Positions 8,290 to 18,144 of a stretch of DNA of 59,119 bases are shown here, one piece after another. The notes beneath the pieces are model-generated. The model did not search any database. It had not been told where the DNA came from and was given only the letters and a program-made list of their open reading frames with translations. Source of the stretch: Ruminococcus sp. Its GTDB lineage: Bacteria > Bacillota > Clostridia > Oscillospirales > Acutalibacteraceae. Position 1 is the first letter of the stretch. Every line of letters begins with the position of its first letter. A program made the translations under genes and the position numbers. Location: contig JAFUOM010000068.1 of the NCBI GenBank assembly GCA_017481885.1, positions 1 through 59,119 of the forward strand, written 5' to 3'.

Positions 8290-8321
8290 ACACAAAAAGG
8301 GCAACCAAAACGGTTGCCCTT
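8290..8321 (-). terminator. ftsZ terminator, second copy of the 32-base direct repeat
   Basis: Same hairpin as at 6084-6115 with a T5 run on the minus strand. It lies 20 bases after the ftsZ stop and closes the dcw cluster. Confidence 0.88.
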
Positions 8322-8341
8322 AAATTTTGATATTAACTTAA

Positions 8342-9427
8342 TCAGCTGTTGAAGATTGACATAATGTCGTAGAATGAATCGTCATCGTCAGAAGAGTCAA
8401 CCTCAACTGTTGGAGCAGCTTCCACCTTCTCTGGAGAAGAGCTTGGGAAAGCCTTAGAATTGTCGTTGTGTGAGCCACAACCAGCAGCGATAACTGTAAC
8501 GCTGATTTCGTCCTTCATATCCTCGTTGATAACAGCACCCCAGATGATGTTTGCTGTTTCACTTGCTTTCTGTGAAATCATTGTTGAAGCAGCATCGATA
8601 TCGTCGAGTGTGATATCAGGAGAAGCTGTGATGTTGATGATAACGCTCTCAGCACCGTCGATAGAAGTCTCGAGCAATGCAGAAGATATAGCCATCTCAG
8701 CAGCAACAGCAGCCTTGTCCTTACCAGTAGCCTTACCAATACCCATATGAGCGTAGCCAGCGTCCTTCATAACAGCAGTAACGTCAGCAAAGTCAAGGTT
8801 AACAAGACCAGGAACAACGATAAGGTCAGAAATACTCTGAACACCCTGTCTTAATACATCGTCAGCGATTGTAAACGCATTCTGTAAAGTAATAGACTGG
8901 TCAGAAACATACTTAAGTCTTTCGTTAGGAACGATAATAAGAGAGTCAACGCAAGCAGCGAGCTCAGCAATACCCTGCTCAGCCTGAGCCATACGCTTTT
9001 TGCCCTCGAATGCAAATGGCTTTGTAACAACAGCTACTGTGAGGATGCCCATATCCTTTGCGATTTTTGCAACGATAGGAGCAGCACCTGTACCTGTACC
9101 GCCGCCCATACCGGCAGTAACAAATACCATATCAGTGTCCTTGAGTAAAGCTGCGATTTCTTCTCTGTTTTCTTCAGCAGCAGCCTGTCCAACTTCAGGC
9201 TTGGAACCTGCGCCCTTACCTCTTGTTGACTTTTCACCAATCTGAATTTTCTGGTCAGCCTGTGAAAATCTTAAGACGTGCTCATCTGTATTTACAGCGA
9301 TGAACTCAACATTCTTAACGTCCATCTTAATCATACGATTAACAGCGTTACCGCCGCCACCGCCGACACCGATTACCTTAATAACAGGTAAATAATCAAT
9401 CATTTCCTTCTCTAACTCAAAAGCCAT
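8342..9427 (-). CDS. ftsZ: Cell division GTPase FtsZ, 361 aa
   Basis: Tubulin-like GTPase that polymerises into the Z ring at midcell. The N-terminal nucleotide fold starts [18 protein letters not shown], the tubulin signature [12 protein letters not shown] is at about 105, and the T7-loop region NLDFADV lies near 205. After about residue 315 comes a short acidic linker and the C-terminal peptide [11 protein letters not shown], in place of the more familiar DIPAFL form; this peptide normally binds FtsA, SepF or ZapA-type partners. Slightly short for the family because of the short linker. The start follows GGGAGGA. It is the last gene of the dcw cluster with its own upstream region and terminator. 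Confidence 0.97.
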   Translation of the reverse strand: MAFELEKEMIDYLPVIKVIGVGGGGGNAVNRMIKMDVKNVEFIAVNTDEHVLRFSQADQKIQIGEKSTRGKGAGSKPEVGQAAAEENREEIAALLKDTDMVFVTAGMGGGTGTGAAPIVAKIAKDMGILTVAVVTKPFAFEGKKRMAQAEQGIAELAACVDSLIIVPNERLKYVSDQSITLQNAFTIADDVLRQGVQSISDLIVVPGLVNLDFADVTAVMKDAGYAHMGIGKATGKDKAAVAAEMAISSALLETSIDGAESVIINITASPDITLDDIDAASTMISQKASETANIIWGAVINEDMKDEISVTVIAAGCGSHNDNSKAFPSSSPEKVEAAPTVEVDSSDDDDSFYDIMSIFNS

Positions 9428-9577
9428 ATTTAAATCCTCCCTAACGGAATTTTTACAAAATTAAAATCACGCACTTAGAGTATTATACTCTAGCACCTTA
9501 TAACTTAACACATATTTGGCACAAATTCAATATTTTTTTGAAATATTCTAAAAAAATATACACAAGGTAATTTTTTA
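9428..9577 (-). promoter_or_regulatory. ftsQ-ftsZ intergenic region with likely ftsZ promoter
   Basis: A TATAAT box lies within the palindrome AGAGTATTATACTCT (9477-9491) on the minus strand. A weak -35 (TGTTAA) sits 17 bases upstream. The 150-base gap and this box suggest that ftsZ has a promoter separate from the cluster. Confidence 0.4.
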
Positions 9578-10834
9578 CTATAAGTACCAATCGTCCTGAG
9601 AAATAGGAGCCTGAGTTTCCTCTTCCTCTTCTTCTATCGGGATAATCTCGCCTGTGATATCATCGTATCCGTCGTAATCCTCGTCGATGTACTCATTCTC
9701 AACAGTTTGTCCGTTTTCATTATCGCCGTCAACCTCCGTCGGCTGTGTTTCAGCCTCAATGAGCGACTGCTCTTTGAAGTAAGACTTCTTTGTTGTATTG
9801 CAACTTGACACGTCAAGCTCACCTTCGGTTGTTGTTGTGCCGTTAAGGTCAAGCTTCTCTAATATAATCGTCATTGCTGTTCTAACCTTGTAGCTGATGT
9901 CCTCAGGTAAGCCGAGTTTGACTTTTATTCTGCCGTCATATGTAAAGCTGATGTTTCCAGGGTCGGTTGCATCAAGCTCTGTGATACCGGTGTAACCGTT
10001 GTCAACAAAAACAGAAACTATCTCATTGATTATCTCAAGAGTTTTCTTTCCTTCAAACTCAACATATTCGCCAACCACAGCGTTAGAAACATCAGGTCCC
10101 AAAAACAGCGGAATGTCATAGCCTTTTGTTGCTCCCACCTGCTCGAGAATTCTGCCCTGTGACGATACAATCAAAAACTGAGAATCCGTCACCTTTACAA
10201 TGTAAGCAGGCACAGCCTCGATAACATCAATTGTAATTGTATCGGGAATAGCAAAAGACACATCAACAGCCTCTATATACGGATAGGCTTTCATCAGCTT
10301 TTTCTCTGCTGAGCGCTTGTTCGCCAGAAAAATATTCTCATTCTTTGTTATACCACAAGTTGTGATAATCTCATTTTGGTCGTATTTTGTATTGCCCGTA
10401 ACTGTGTAGTTCTGGGTCTTGAAAAGCACCGTGAGTGACAGCACCACGCACACAATGAGCACAATCGCTACAATAACACAGCATGCAATGATGTTGCGGA
10501 TTTTTCGCATCAGCGGAGTAACAGGCTTTTTAATCTTAGTTTTTTTGCTCTTTTTCTTCTTAGTAAGAGCCTGTTTTACAGGTGGTTTAGCTGACTTTTT
10601 GACCGGCTTTTTAGTCGGTTTCTTAGTAGTCTTTCGCCTTGCACTCTCGTCAACAAAAAAGTCATCCCTGCCCTTTTTTGAAAACTCGTAAAGTGCATCG
10701 TCCGCTTTTTCATTCTCACGGGACCTGCGTGAAAATGCAGATGTAAAGCTATCGCCGATTCTATCCATAACATCTGGTCTGTCAAAAGAATCGTAACCGT
10801 CGCGATAATCTCTGCTACGTTGTTTCTTACTCAC
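9578..10834 (-). CDS. ftsQ: Division protein FtsQ/DivIB, 418 aa
   Basis: Bitopic membrane protein of the septal complex, partner of FtsL and the DivIC/FtsB class. It has a long basic, Lys/Arg/Ser-rich cytoplasmic region (1-110), one transmembrane helix (about 112-135), then a POTRA-type domain starting YTVTGNTKYDQNEI and the FtsQ beta domain. The acidic C-terminal tail (about 365-418, Glu-rich) is low complexity and unusually long. It sits between murA and ftsZ as in most dcw clusters. No catalytic activity is expected. Confidence 0.9.
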   Translation of the reverse strand: MSKKQRSRDYRDGYDSFDRPDVMDRIGDSFTSAFSRRSRENEKADDALYEFSKKGRDDFFVDESARRKTTKKPTKKPVKKSAKPPVKQALTKKKKSKKTKIKKPVTPLMRKIRNIIACCVIVAIVLIVCVVLSLTVLFKTQNYTVTGNTKYDQNEIITTCGITKNENIFLANKRSAEKKLMKAYPYIEAVDVSFAIPDTITIDVIEAVPAYIVKVTDSQFLIVSSQGRILEQVGATKGYDIPLFLGPDVSNAVVGEYVEFEGKKTLEIINEIVSVFVDNGYTGITELDATDPGNISFTYDGRIKVKLGLPEDISYKVRTAMTIILEKLDLNGTTTTEGELDVSSCNTTKKSYFKEQSLIEAETQPTEVDGDNENGQTVENEYIDEDYDGYDDITGEIIPIEEEEEETQAPISQDDWYL

Positions 10835-10865
10835 GCAAATCCCTCCTTTTTTACTTCTTTTATTC

Positions 10866-12119
10866 TTAAATTCTCTTTATATCAGCACCAAGACTCTGAA
10901 GCACAACCTCAAATTCGTCGTAACCACGCTCGAGGTGGTGAATACCCGAAATCTGTGTATTGCCTTGTGCTGAAAGCGAAGCGACAACCAATGCCGCCGC
11001 ACCGCGTAAATCAAGGGACTGAACATTTGCACCCGAAAGCTGACGCACACCGTCAACCACCGAGACCTTGCCCTCAACTTTTATATTTGCACCCAAGCGG
11101 TTGAGCTCGTCAACATGCTTGTATCTGCTTTCAAATATATTCTCTACAAAAACGGTCAGCCCGTTTGATTTACAGGTCATCGCCATAACAGGCGCCTGTG
11201 CGTCTGTCGGGAACCCCGGATAAGGCATTGTGCGTATCAGCTTTGGTGAACACAACCTATACGGAGCATCAATGGTCAGCTTTCCATCTTTGCAGTTTAT
11301 GTCACACCCTGCCTGTTCAAACACAGGAACAATAGAAGACAGGTGGTTTTGCACCACGCCATCAAGAGTGATTTTTGACCCTGTACATCCTGCACAAGAC
11401 ATAAGCGTCGCCGCAACAATTCTGTCAGGGATAATTGTATGAGTGCAACCGCTTAGAGTCTTAACACCCTCAATGATAATCGTGCTTTCTCCGGCACCTG
11501 AAATTTTCGCACCACAGCTATTAAGAAAATCAGCCAAATCTTCAATCTCAGGCTCTTTAGCCGCATTTGTGATTATGGTAGTTCCCTTTGCTTTGACTGC
11601 TGTGAGCATTATGTTCTCGGTTGCTCCGACACTCGGAAAAGAAAGAGCAATTTTTGACGGATTAATTCCATCCGTTGCAACACAAAGGAGTTCTCCGTGT
11701 TGTTCAGTTATGTCAATTCCCATTTGTCTGAGAGCAGACAAATGCAAATCTATAGGACGCGGGCCCAGCTCACAACCGCCGGGTAGTGACAGCTTTGCTC
11801 TGCCGCATCGCGCAATAAGCACTCCAAGGAAAATTATCGACGACCGCATCTCACGCATTAAGTCGTGAGGGATGTCGCTTCTTGCAATGCTTTTTGTATC
11901 AACAACAAGGGTTGAGTCCGTCCGCGTTGCTTTACAACCAAGATAACGCAAAATTCTTATTGACGCGTCAACATCTGAAAGTTTCGGACAATTGAATAAA
12001 ACACATTCGTCCTCACACAGTATCGTCGCCGCCAGTATTGGAAGTGTGCTGTTTTTACTGCCCTGTACTTTAACTTCTCCGCTTAGCTTTCTGCCACCGC
12101 TGACAAGAAATTTAGCCAC
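10866..12119 (-). CDS. murA: UDP-GlcNAc 1-carboxyvinyltransferase MurA (dcw-cluster copy), 417 aa
   Basis: Transfers enolpyruvate from PEP to UDP-GlcNAc, the first committed step of peptidoglycan synthesis. The N-terminus FLVSGGRKLSGEVKVQGSKN and the catalytic-Cys segment LPGGCELGPRPIDLH are intact. A longer frame extends 40 codons upstream, but I choose the GTG at 12119 because the family motif begins right after it, GAAAGG precedes it, and the length becomes standard. A second full MurA is encoded at 39995-41290. The two differ clearly, as in other Firmicutes with MurA1/MurA2. Confidence 0.93.
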   Translation of the reverse strand: MAKFLVSGGRKLSGEVKVQGSKNSTLPILAATILCEDECVLFNCPKLSDVDASIRILRYLGCKATRTDSTLVVDTKSIARSDIPHDLMREMRSSIIFLGVLIARCGRAKLSLPGGCELGPRPIDLHLSALRQMGIDITEQHGELLCVATDGINPSKIALSFPSVGATENIMLTAVKAKGTTIITNAAKEPEIEDLADFLNSCGAKISGAGESTIIIEGVKTLSGCTHTIIPDRIVAATLMSCAGCTGSKITLDGVVQNHLSSIVPVFEQAGCDINCKDGKLTIDAPYRLCSPKLIRTMPYPGFPTDAQAPVMAMTCKSNGLTVFVENIFESRYKHVDELNRLGANIKVEGKVSVVDGVRQLSGANVQSLDLRGAAALVVASLSAQGNTQISGIHHLERGYDEFEVVLQSLGADIKRI

Positions 12120-12196
12120 AACAAACACCCTTTCACAAAATATTCTACTCGCAGATATTCTATGAAAAAAGTGGTTGTACTGTGCATGTAAAAAGC

Positions 12197-13312
12197 TTAT
12201 TTTACTATATCTTTTACAATTTTGTAAATACGCTCGCAAGCATCGGTGATAGCCATATTCTGAGCGTTTTTGGAGTACTCTTTCAAGAGTTCTTTGTCGC
12301 TGACCATGTCGTCAACAGCTTTAATCAGTTTATCCTCAGTCAAATCTTTTTCTTCGATAACTGATGCCGCCTTTTTATTAACTAGCGCCATAGCGTTGTG
12401 GTACTGATGGTTCTCAGCAACGTATGGTGACGGAATGAGCACCGCAGGCTTACCCTTTGCCTGAAGCTCAGAAAGAGTAATAGCACCTGCACGGCTGACA
12501 ATTACATCGCAAGCCGCAAGACAAGTAGGCATATTGTCAATGTACTGTCTTATATCAAGATTCTTATATTCATTTATATCAACGCCTTTTTCTTTGACAA
12601 GTTCAGGGAACCAAGTGCCCTGCTGTCCGTAAGCGTGAATATGCTGGTATTTCTGGTCTTTTGCAGAACGAACCACCAAGCCTGCCATAGCTTCGTTGAT
12701 GCATCTTGCACCGAGTGAACCGCCAAAAGAAAGCACAACAGGTCTTTCGTCAAGTTGGAGTTCTTTTCTTGCGTCCTCTTTGCTGACTCTTAAGATTTCC
12801 TCTCGGATAGGGTTACCTGTTACAACGAAGTTTACATCGCTGTCAAGGTGTTTTTTTGCATACTCAACCGCAAGCATAACTTTCTTAGCTTTCTTTGAAA
12901 GCATTTTTGTCGTAACACCAGGAAAAGCATTCTGCTCGTGGATGATACAAGGGATACCCATATTAGCAGCTGTTCTAACAACAGGACCGCTTACATAACC
13001 ACCCGTACCGATGCAGATATCAGGATTAAACTCAGCGATAAGCTTCTTTGCTTTAACAGAAGAAGTGAACATTCTGCTCACAGTTTTTACATTGTGTACA
13101 ATTGACTGTGGCTTAAAGTTACGCTTGAAACCGCTGATTACGATTGACTTTATAGGAAAACCCGCCTTTGTAACCAAGGTCTGTTCCATACCATCACGAT
13201 TGCCGATAAACAGAATTTCTGTTTCAGGTTCTTTTTCTTTTATATAAGAAGCGATAGCAAGTGCAGGATTAATGTGACCTGCTGTACCGCCACCCGCAAG
13301 TAAAATCTTCAT
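12197..13312 (-). CDS. murG: MurG, lipid II-forming GlcNAc transferase, 371 aa
   Basis: Adds GlcNAc to lipid I to give lipid II on the inner face of the membrane. The N-terminal GGGTAGHINPALAIA loop and the C-terminal donor-binding segment (SRAGAITLSELQA, about 270) are typical of GT28 enzymes. It starts ten bases after ftsW stops, so it is translated in the same operon. Full length. Confidence 0.97.
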   Translation of the reverse strand: MKILLAGGGTAGHINPALAIASYIKEKEPETEILFIGNRDGMEQTLVTKAGFPIKSIVISGFKRNFKPQSIVHNVKTVSRMFTSSVKAKKLIAEFNPDICIGTGGYVSGPVVRTAANMGIPCIIHEQNAFPGVTTKMLSKKAKKVMLAVEYAKKHLDSDVNFVVTGNPIREEILRVSKEDARKELQLDERPVVLSFGGSLGARCINEAMAGLVVRSAKDQKYQHIHAYGQQGTWFPELVKEKGVDINEYKNLDIRQYIDNMPTCLAACDVIVSRAGAITLSELQAKGKPAVLIPSPYVAENHQYHNAMALVNKKAASVIEEKDLTEDKLIKAVDDMVSDKELLKEYSKNAQNMAITDACERIYKIVKDIVK

Positions 13313-13322
13313 AAAGTTCTCC

Positions 13323-14582
13323 TTAAATCTTTTCGATGTTAGCTGAACGAGAAATCGAAAGTATAATACCCATCTGGAAGAGCAGCATCAAAAGCGAACT
13401 GCCTCCGTAACTAAAGAACGGCAAACTGATACCTGTGTTAGGCAACCAGTCGGTAATAACAAGGATGTTGAGTATTACCTGCAAACCAATCTGGGAAATA
13501 AGACCGATACCCAAAAGTTTACCGAAACGGTCTTTAGCTCTAAGCGAAATAACAACGCCACGCCATACTAAAAGTGCGAAAACAAGAAGCACTGCAACCG
13601 CACCGATAAGACCAAGCTCCTCACAAACAATTGCAAAAACAAAGTCGTTCTGAGGTTCAGGCAGGTAGAGGTACTTCTGTCGTGACTGACCAAGACCGAG
13701 TCCGAACAAGCCACCGGAGCCGATAGCATAAAGTGAGTTTCTTGTCTGCCAGGTCTGTTGCCACTGGGTTTCGTCTATATATTCAAGTGCCTTACCCCAA
13801 CCGTCCATACGGTCCATAGCGTAAGTCAGAAGTCCTGTTGCCCAAAGCATAAGGATTGCTCCTGCTAAAATCACACCCGCAATAGCAAGGTATCTGAGTC
13901 TGATTCCTGAAACAAAAAGCATAATGACAGTAAGCAAAGCTACAATTACGATACAGGAATAGTGAGGCTCTAAAAGGAGCAGTATAGCTGTAGAAACAAA
14001 CACCCCAGCACCCGGAAGTACGCCGTATTTCAGCGTGTGCATTTTATCGTAGTATCGGCTACCCCAATGGGCTAAAAACAGGATAATCGCAAATTTACTG
14101 ATTTCCGACGCCTGAATACCATAGTCACCAATACCAATCCATCGTTTGACACCCGTCTCAGACGGAATCAAAAGTACAACGATAAGAGCAAAGTAAGATA
14201 CTCCCAGAATCAAAGCGGAGAATCTGTGAAAATGGTGATAGTCAAAATAGGATACAGCGAGCATAATAGCAATGCCGACTACCGCAAACAAAAGCTGACG
14301 CTTGAGATAATAGTAGCTGTCGCCGATTTCATAAAAGGCAACAGGGTAACTCGCTGAAAACATCATTGTAATACCAATTGCAAGAAGCAACACAATCAGC
14401 ATACAAAACGGAACGTCAAGACCTTTACCAATTGAAAGTATGCTGAACTTCTTTTTTCTTGGTGTTCCTTTGTGCTGTGCAGAGCTACTACGAGATTTGT
14501 GAGAAGATGCACCAGTTGAGCTGTGTCTGTCACTTGTGTATCTTCTGTTTCTGTCAACTGTATATTGACTCAACTGAATCAT
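13323..14582 (-). CDS. ftsW: FtsW, septal peptidoglycan glycosyltransferase (SEDS), 419 aa
   Basis: Polytopic SEDS protein that polymerises lipid II together with a class B penicillin-binding protein, here encoded two genes upstream. About ten transmembrane helices follow a polar cytoplasmic extension of about 50 residues rich in Ser, Arg and His. The family segment NTGISLPFFSYGGSSLL is near residue 385. Position after mraY and before murG is standard for dcw clusters. FtsW is preferred over RodA because of this context. Confidence 0.95.
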   Translation of the reverse strand: MIQLSQYTVDRNRRYTSDRHSSTGASSHKSRSSSAQHKGTPRKKKFSILSIGKGLDVPFCMLIVLLLAIGITMMFSASYPVAFYEIGDSYYYLKRQLLFAVVGIAIMLAVSYFDYHHFHRFSALILGVSYFALIVVLLIPSETGVKRWIGIGDYGIQASEISKFAIILFLAHWGSRYYDKMHTLKYGVLPGAGVFVSTAILLLLEPHYSCIVIVALLTVIMLFVSGIRLRYLAIAGVILAGAILMLWATGLLTYAMDRMDGWGKALEYIDETQWQQTWQTRNSLYAIGSGGLFGLGLGQSRQKYLYLPEPQNDFVFAIVCEELGLIGAVAVLLVFALLVWRGVVISLRAKDRFGKLLGIGLISQIGLQVILNILVITDWLPNTGISLPFFSYGGSSLLMLLFQMGIILSISRSANIEKI

Positions 14583-14607
14583 CCTCCTTTGTTAATGTAC
14601 AAATTAA

Positions 14608-15624
14608 TTAAACCATTACTACGCCGAAAATTACGAGCAAGAGTGCAACAATACCACAAACAGCAGTAACTGTTGAGAAAACAGCAACAATCTTTTTCTC
14701 GCTCCAACCGCCCATCTCAAAATGATGGTGAATCGGGCTCATTCTGAAAAGACGCTTGCCGTGTGTCATCTTGAAATATGATACCTGAAGCATAACCGAG
14801 AACATCTCAACAAGGTACATAACGCCAACTAAAAGCATTATCACGTGCATATCCATAGCAAAAGCCATTGCACACACAATACCGCCTAAGAACAGTGAAC
14901 CTGTGTCGCCCATAAATACCTTTGCAGGGTGGAAGTTCCAAACAAGAAAACCAAGACATCCACCTGCAACAGCTGCAGCAAAAAGAACGTCAGAATCAAA
15001 AACACCCAGTACGTTTGCAATCATCATCATAAAAAGTGCAACAAAGAATGTAATTGAACCGTCAAGTCCGTCGATACCATCTGTCAGGTTAACAGCGTTT
15101 GTGATACCGACAATAACAAGACCCATAATAATGTAGTAGAAAAATCCAAGGTCAACAGGTTGTTTTACAAATGGAATAATAATATCTGTGTTATCGCCCA
15201 AAAGACGCATAACACCGAGGTATCCTGCAACAACAGCAAACTGCAACACAAGCTTCTGGATAGCTGTAAGACCAAGGTTACGCTTTTTTACAACCTTGAT
15301 GTAGTCATCGATAAAGCCGATGCCACCGTAGCACAAAGCCATCACAAGACCTGTAATAACAAACTTTTCGCTTGTGCCAAAACCACCATGGAACACAGAG
15401 TAAACAATAACAGAAACAACTGTAGCAAAAACAATACCTAAAATGAACATCAACCCGCCCATAGTAGGAGTGCCCTGCTTGCTCTTGTGCCACGAAGGAC
15501 CAATATCAAGAATTGTCTGGCCGTACTTCAGCTTGTGAAGAAAAGGCACAAGGTATTTACCTGAAATAGCGGTAATCGCAAATGAAATAAGTGCTGTCGC
15601 AAAAGCCCAAATTCCTAATTCCAT
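14608..15624 (-). CDS. mraY: MraY, phospho-MurNAc-pentapeptide translocase, 338 aa
   Basis: Makes lipid I by moving phospho-MurNAc-pentapeptide onto undecaprenyl phosphate. Ten transmembrane helices; the active-site aspartates appear in FIDDYIKVVKKRNLGL and NLTDGIDGLDG, and the histidine loop is PIHHHFEMGGW. Full length. It lies 33 bases after the PBP gene. The enzymes that make its soluble substrate (MurC-F) are not in this cluster. Confidence 0.97.
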   Translation of the reverse strand: MELGIWAFATALISFAITAISGKYLVPFLHKLKYGQTILDIGPSWHKSKQGTPTMGGLMFILGIVFATVVSVIVYSVFHGGFGTSEKFVITGLVMALCYGGIGFIDDYIKVVKKRNLGLTAIQKLVLQFAVVAGYLGVMRLLGDNTDIIIPFVKQPVDLGFFYYIIMGLVIVGITNAVNLTDGIDGLDGSITFFVALFMMMIANVLGVFDSDVLFAAAVAGGCLGFLVWNFHPAKVFMGDTGSLFLGGIVCAMAFAMDMHVIMLLVGVMYLVEMFSVMLQVSYFKMTHGKRLFRMSPIHHHFEMGGWSEKKIVAVFSTVTAVCGIVALLLVIFGVVMV

Positions 15625-15657
15625 TTTTACACCTCATTTATTTTTTCAAAATATATA

Positions 15658-17967
15658 CTAGTCATTTACACCACTGGAGCTGAATGTAACCGTAATAACG
15701 GAACCAGGACTCACAGTAGTACCCTCAGCAATATCCTGAGAGATTGAAGTACAGTCGCTTGAGCTTACCATACCGGCAAGGCTGACGTTAAGACCATACT
15801 GCGAAGCGATGTAGTTAACATCAGAAACTCCAAAACCGATAAGGTTTGGAACTGTAACCTTTTCGGTTACGCTTGTTTCGTCTGTGTAAAGAACAACAGT
15901 ACCACCCTTAGGTATCTTACTGCCTGCTGAAGGAACCTGAGCAACAACAGTTGTGCCCTCGCCCTTTACTGTTACATTAAAGCCACCTTCGTTTACAAGT
16001 GAAGATGCCTCTGTAACTGAAAGACCTGTGTATGTGCCGGCTGTTGTATCAACATTTACAGCCTCAGCCTCAGTATACTGAGCGTCAAGCTCAAGGTAAG
16101 GAAGAACCTCGCTCATAATGTTAGCAAAAACAGGGGCGGCAACAGCACTACCGTAGTAGTTACCGGAAAGCGGAGTATCAAAGAACACCAGCATCGCAAT
16201 CTGTGGGTCATCTGCAGGAGCAAATCCGCAGTAAGAAGCAATATAGTCCTGCACACCGTCACCGTTAGAGTCATTGAGTTTTTCACTGGTACCGGTTTTA
16301 CCTGCGATTCTGTAGCCTGCTACATAACCGTTCTTACCTGTACCGTCAATAGCATTATGCTCAAGAATGCTACACATCTCTTTTGCAACAGCTGTAGAAA
16401 TAACCTGTCGCTTTGTGTCTGTACTGATGTTCTGAACAACAGAACCGTCAATACCTAAAATCTGCTTAACAACGTGAGGCTGAACAAGGTGACCGCCGTT
16501 AGCAATAGCAGAAGCAGCGGTAACCATCTGGATAGGTGTAATTGAGAAGTTCTGACCGAAAGACGCAACCGCAAGGTCAACAGGACCCATCGAGCCATCC
16601 TCGGTAAAGAACAAGTCGTCAGACTCGCCCGGCAAATCAATGCCTGTTTTTTCAGAAAAGCCGAAAGACTGGTAATACTGCCAGAACTTTTCTTCTCCTA
16701 CAGACTGACCAATCTCAATAAATGCAGGGTTACAGGAGTTACACAAAGCCTGTTCATAGGTCTGTGAACCGTGACCTGCACTGTAGTGACATCCGATGCT
16801 CTTGTCGTAAAGCTGGAACGCACCGCTACAAACGAATCTTGTGTCGTGATTTATTGTAGCTTCTTCAAGTGCCATCGAAAGGGTAATCATCTTGAAAACC
16901 GAACCAGGATAGTAGGTGTCAGAGATAGCTTTGTTTCGCCACATTTTTGTAAGCGCAGCGCTTTCTGCCTCACTTTTTGCCGTAGCAAGAATCTCTTCCT
17001 TTTCCTTAGGTGTAGGGTTTTCATTCTCTTTTATGTAGCCGTTTTTGACGAGATACTCGTCGTCAATCTCGTCGATTTTCTTTTTCTCTTCACGGCTTAT
17101 TGTAAACGGGTCGTTAGGGTCATAACCGCCGATTGTTGCCATTCCCAGAATTTCACCGTTTTTAACATCCATCGCAACACAAACGCCACGGTTGTAAACG
17201 CTGTAATCCTCGATGGCCTGTTTCATATGCTTTTCAATAATGCTCTGGATTGTCTCATCGATTGTGAGCACAACCGAGTTACCGTCCACAGCATCAACAT
17301 TCTGGCTGTAATCAAACGGCATAATAGTTCCGTTTGCGTTAGTAGCTGTTACCAGTCGTCCTGGAGTTCCTGTTAAGTACTCGTCGTACTGATACTCAAC
17401 ACCCGAAAGGCCCTGATCGTCTGAACCCGTAAAGCCGATAACAGAAGCCGCAAGCTCGCTGTAGGGATAGTAACGCTTGTAGTCATCAAGCAAAGCGATA
17501 ACACTAGAAAGCTCATACTTATCCTCTACTTCGTTCATAAGCTCCAAAATCTGTTTTTGCTCTTCGCTCTCGATTTTACGCTTAACAACAGTGTAGTAGC
17601 TGTCCTGCTTTGTTTTTTCTAAAACGTCCTCTTTGTCGAGTTTCAATATCTCAGACAGACGTGTTGCAACAAACTCGCGCTGCTCGTCGGTTTTGAAGTT
17701 AGCAGGAGAAAGTACAACCTGCCACACAGACGCACTCTGAGCAAGAATCTTACCGTTTCTGTCGTAAATAGTGCCTCGTTTTGCACTGATTGTTGTATCT
17801 GAAAGTTGTTGTTGCACAGCTTTTTGCTGGAGATCCTCACCCGCTATGAGCTGAAGATAAGCAAGTCTAGAGATAACAGCACCAAAGCCAAACGCAAGCA
17901 ATATGATAAGCAACCAAACAGTACGCTGTCTGAGTCGTTGATTGGCACCCTTTTGTTTTGAGCTCAT
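15658..17967 (-). CDS. Class B penicillin-binding protein with two PASTA domains (FtsI/PBP2B/SpoVD type), 769 aa
   Basis: Septal transpeptidase. One N-terminal helix (about 14-36) anchors it; a dimerisation domain follows. The transpeptidase domain carries SVFK (about 355), SCN (CNSCNPAF) and KTG (KTGTSEKL). Two C-terminal PASTA domains (about 635-703 and 704-768), which bind muropeptide or beta-lactam-like ligands, end the protein. An insert of about 50 charged residues (EEKKKIDEID...ILATAKSEAE) sits just before the SxxK motif. Neighbours ftsL and ftsW are its expected complex partners. Whether it is the vegetative or a sporulation-specific enzyme cannot be told. Confidence 0.93.
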   Translation of the reverse strand: MSSKQKGANQRLRQRTVWLLIILLAFGFGAVISRLAYLQLIAGEDLQQKAVQQQLSDTTISAKRGTIYDRNGKILAQSASVWQVVLSPANFKTDEQREFVATRLSEILKLDKEDVLEKTKQDSYYTVVKRKIESEEQKQILELMNEVEDKYELSSVIALLDDYKRYYPYSELAASVIGFTGSDDQGLSGVEYQYDEYLTGTPGRLVTATNANGTIMPFDYSQNVDAVDGNSVVLTIDETIQSIIEKHMKQAIEDYSVYNRGVCVAMDVKNGEILGMATIGGYDPNDPFTISREEKKKIDEIDDEYLVKNGYIKENENPTPKEKEEILATAKSEAESAALTKMWRNKAISDTYYPGSVFKMITLSMALEEATINHDTRFVCSGAFQLYDKSIGCHYSAGHGSQTYEQALCNSCNPAFIEIGQSVGEEKFWQYYQSFGFSEKTGIDLPGESDDLFFTEDGSMGPVDLAVASFGQNFSITPIQMVTAASAIANGGHLVQPHVVKQILGIDGSVVQNISTDTKRQVISTAVAKEMCSILEHNAIDGTGKNGYVAGYRIAGKTGTSEKLNDSNGDGVQDYIASYCGFAPADDPQIAMLVFFDTPLSGNYYGSAVAAPVFANIMSEVLPYLELDAQYTEAEAVNVDTTAGTYTGLSVTEASSLVNEGGFNVTVKGEGTTVVAQVPSAGSKIPKGGTVVLYTDETSVTEKVTVPNLIGFGVSDVNYIASQYGLNVSLAGMVSSSDCTSISQDIAEGTTVSPGSVITVTFSSSGVND

Positions 17968-17995
17968 AAGAGTTTTCTCCTTTCATAGGAATTTC

Positions 17996-18024
17996 GGTAT
18001 AAACGTTATTCACGATAAAAACAA
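17996..18024 (-). promoter_or_regulatory. Possible promoter for the penicillin-binding protein gene
   Basis: Minus-strand TTGTTT (18019-18024), 17-base spacer, TATACC (17996-18001), just upstream of the RBS. Its position right after a terminator-like hairpin supports a new transcription start here. Confidence 0.4.
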
Positions 18025-18081
18025 TCAAAAAATCCGAATTCTGCAATATTCGGGTCAAAAATAACAACCCATAGAATAGCA

Positions 18082-18112
18082 GAAAAAGAGTTAAGACAAA
18101 ATCTCAACTCTT
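18082..18112 (-). terminator. Terminator between ftsL and the PBP gene
   Basis: On the minus strand, AAGAGTTGAGA / TCTTAACTCTT forms an 11-base-pair stem (one G-U) with loop TTTTG and a T5 tail. It would split the dcw cluster into two transcription units. Confidence 0.75.
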
Positions 18113-18144
18113 ATCTTCTACATACTATTATGCCTGTTGAAAAG

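Noticed and set aside
6084-8321. The 32-base direct repeats as transposon ends or phage attachment sites
   Set aside because: Each is a working terminator hairpin at a gene end, and no transposase or integrase lies between them. They support duplication or recombination but not a defined mobile element.
12119-12239. Longer N-terminus for the dcw-cluster MurA
   Set aside because: The extra 40 residues precede the conserved FLVSGGRKL start and overlap the end of murG; the GTG at 12119 has a proper site.
16771-17376. Plus-strand frame of 201 codons opposite the penicillin-binding protein
   Set aside because: The minus-strand gene has all transpeptidase motifs in this stretch; the opposite frame has biased, Cys/Val/Phe-rich composition and no start signal.
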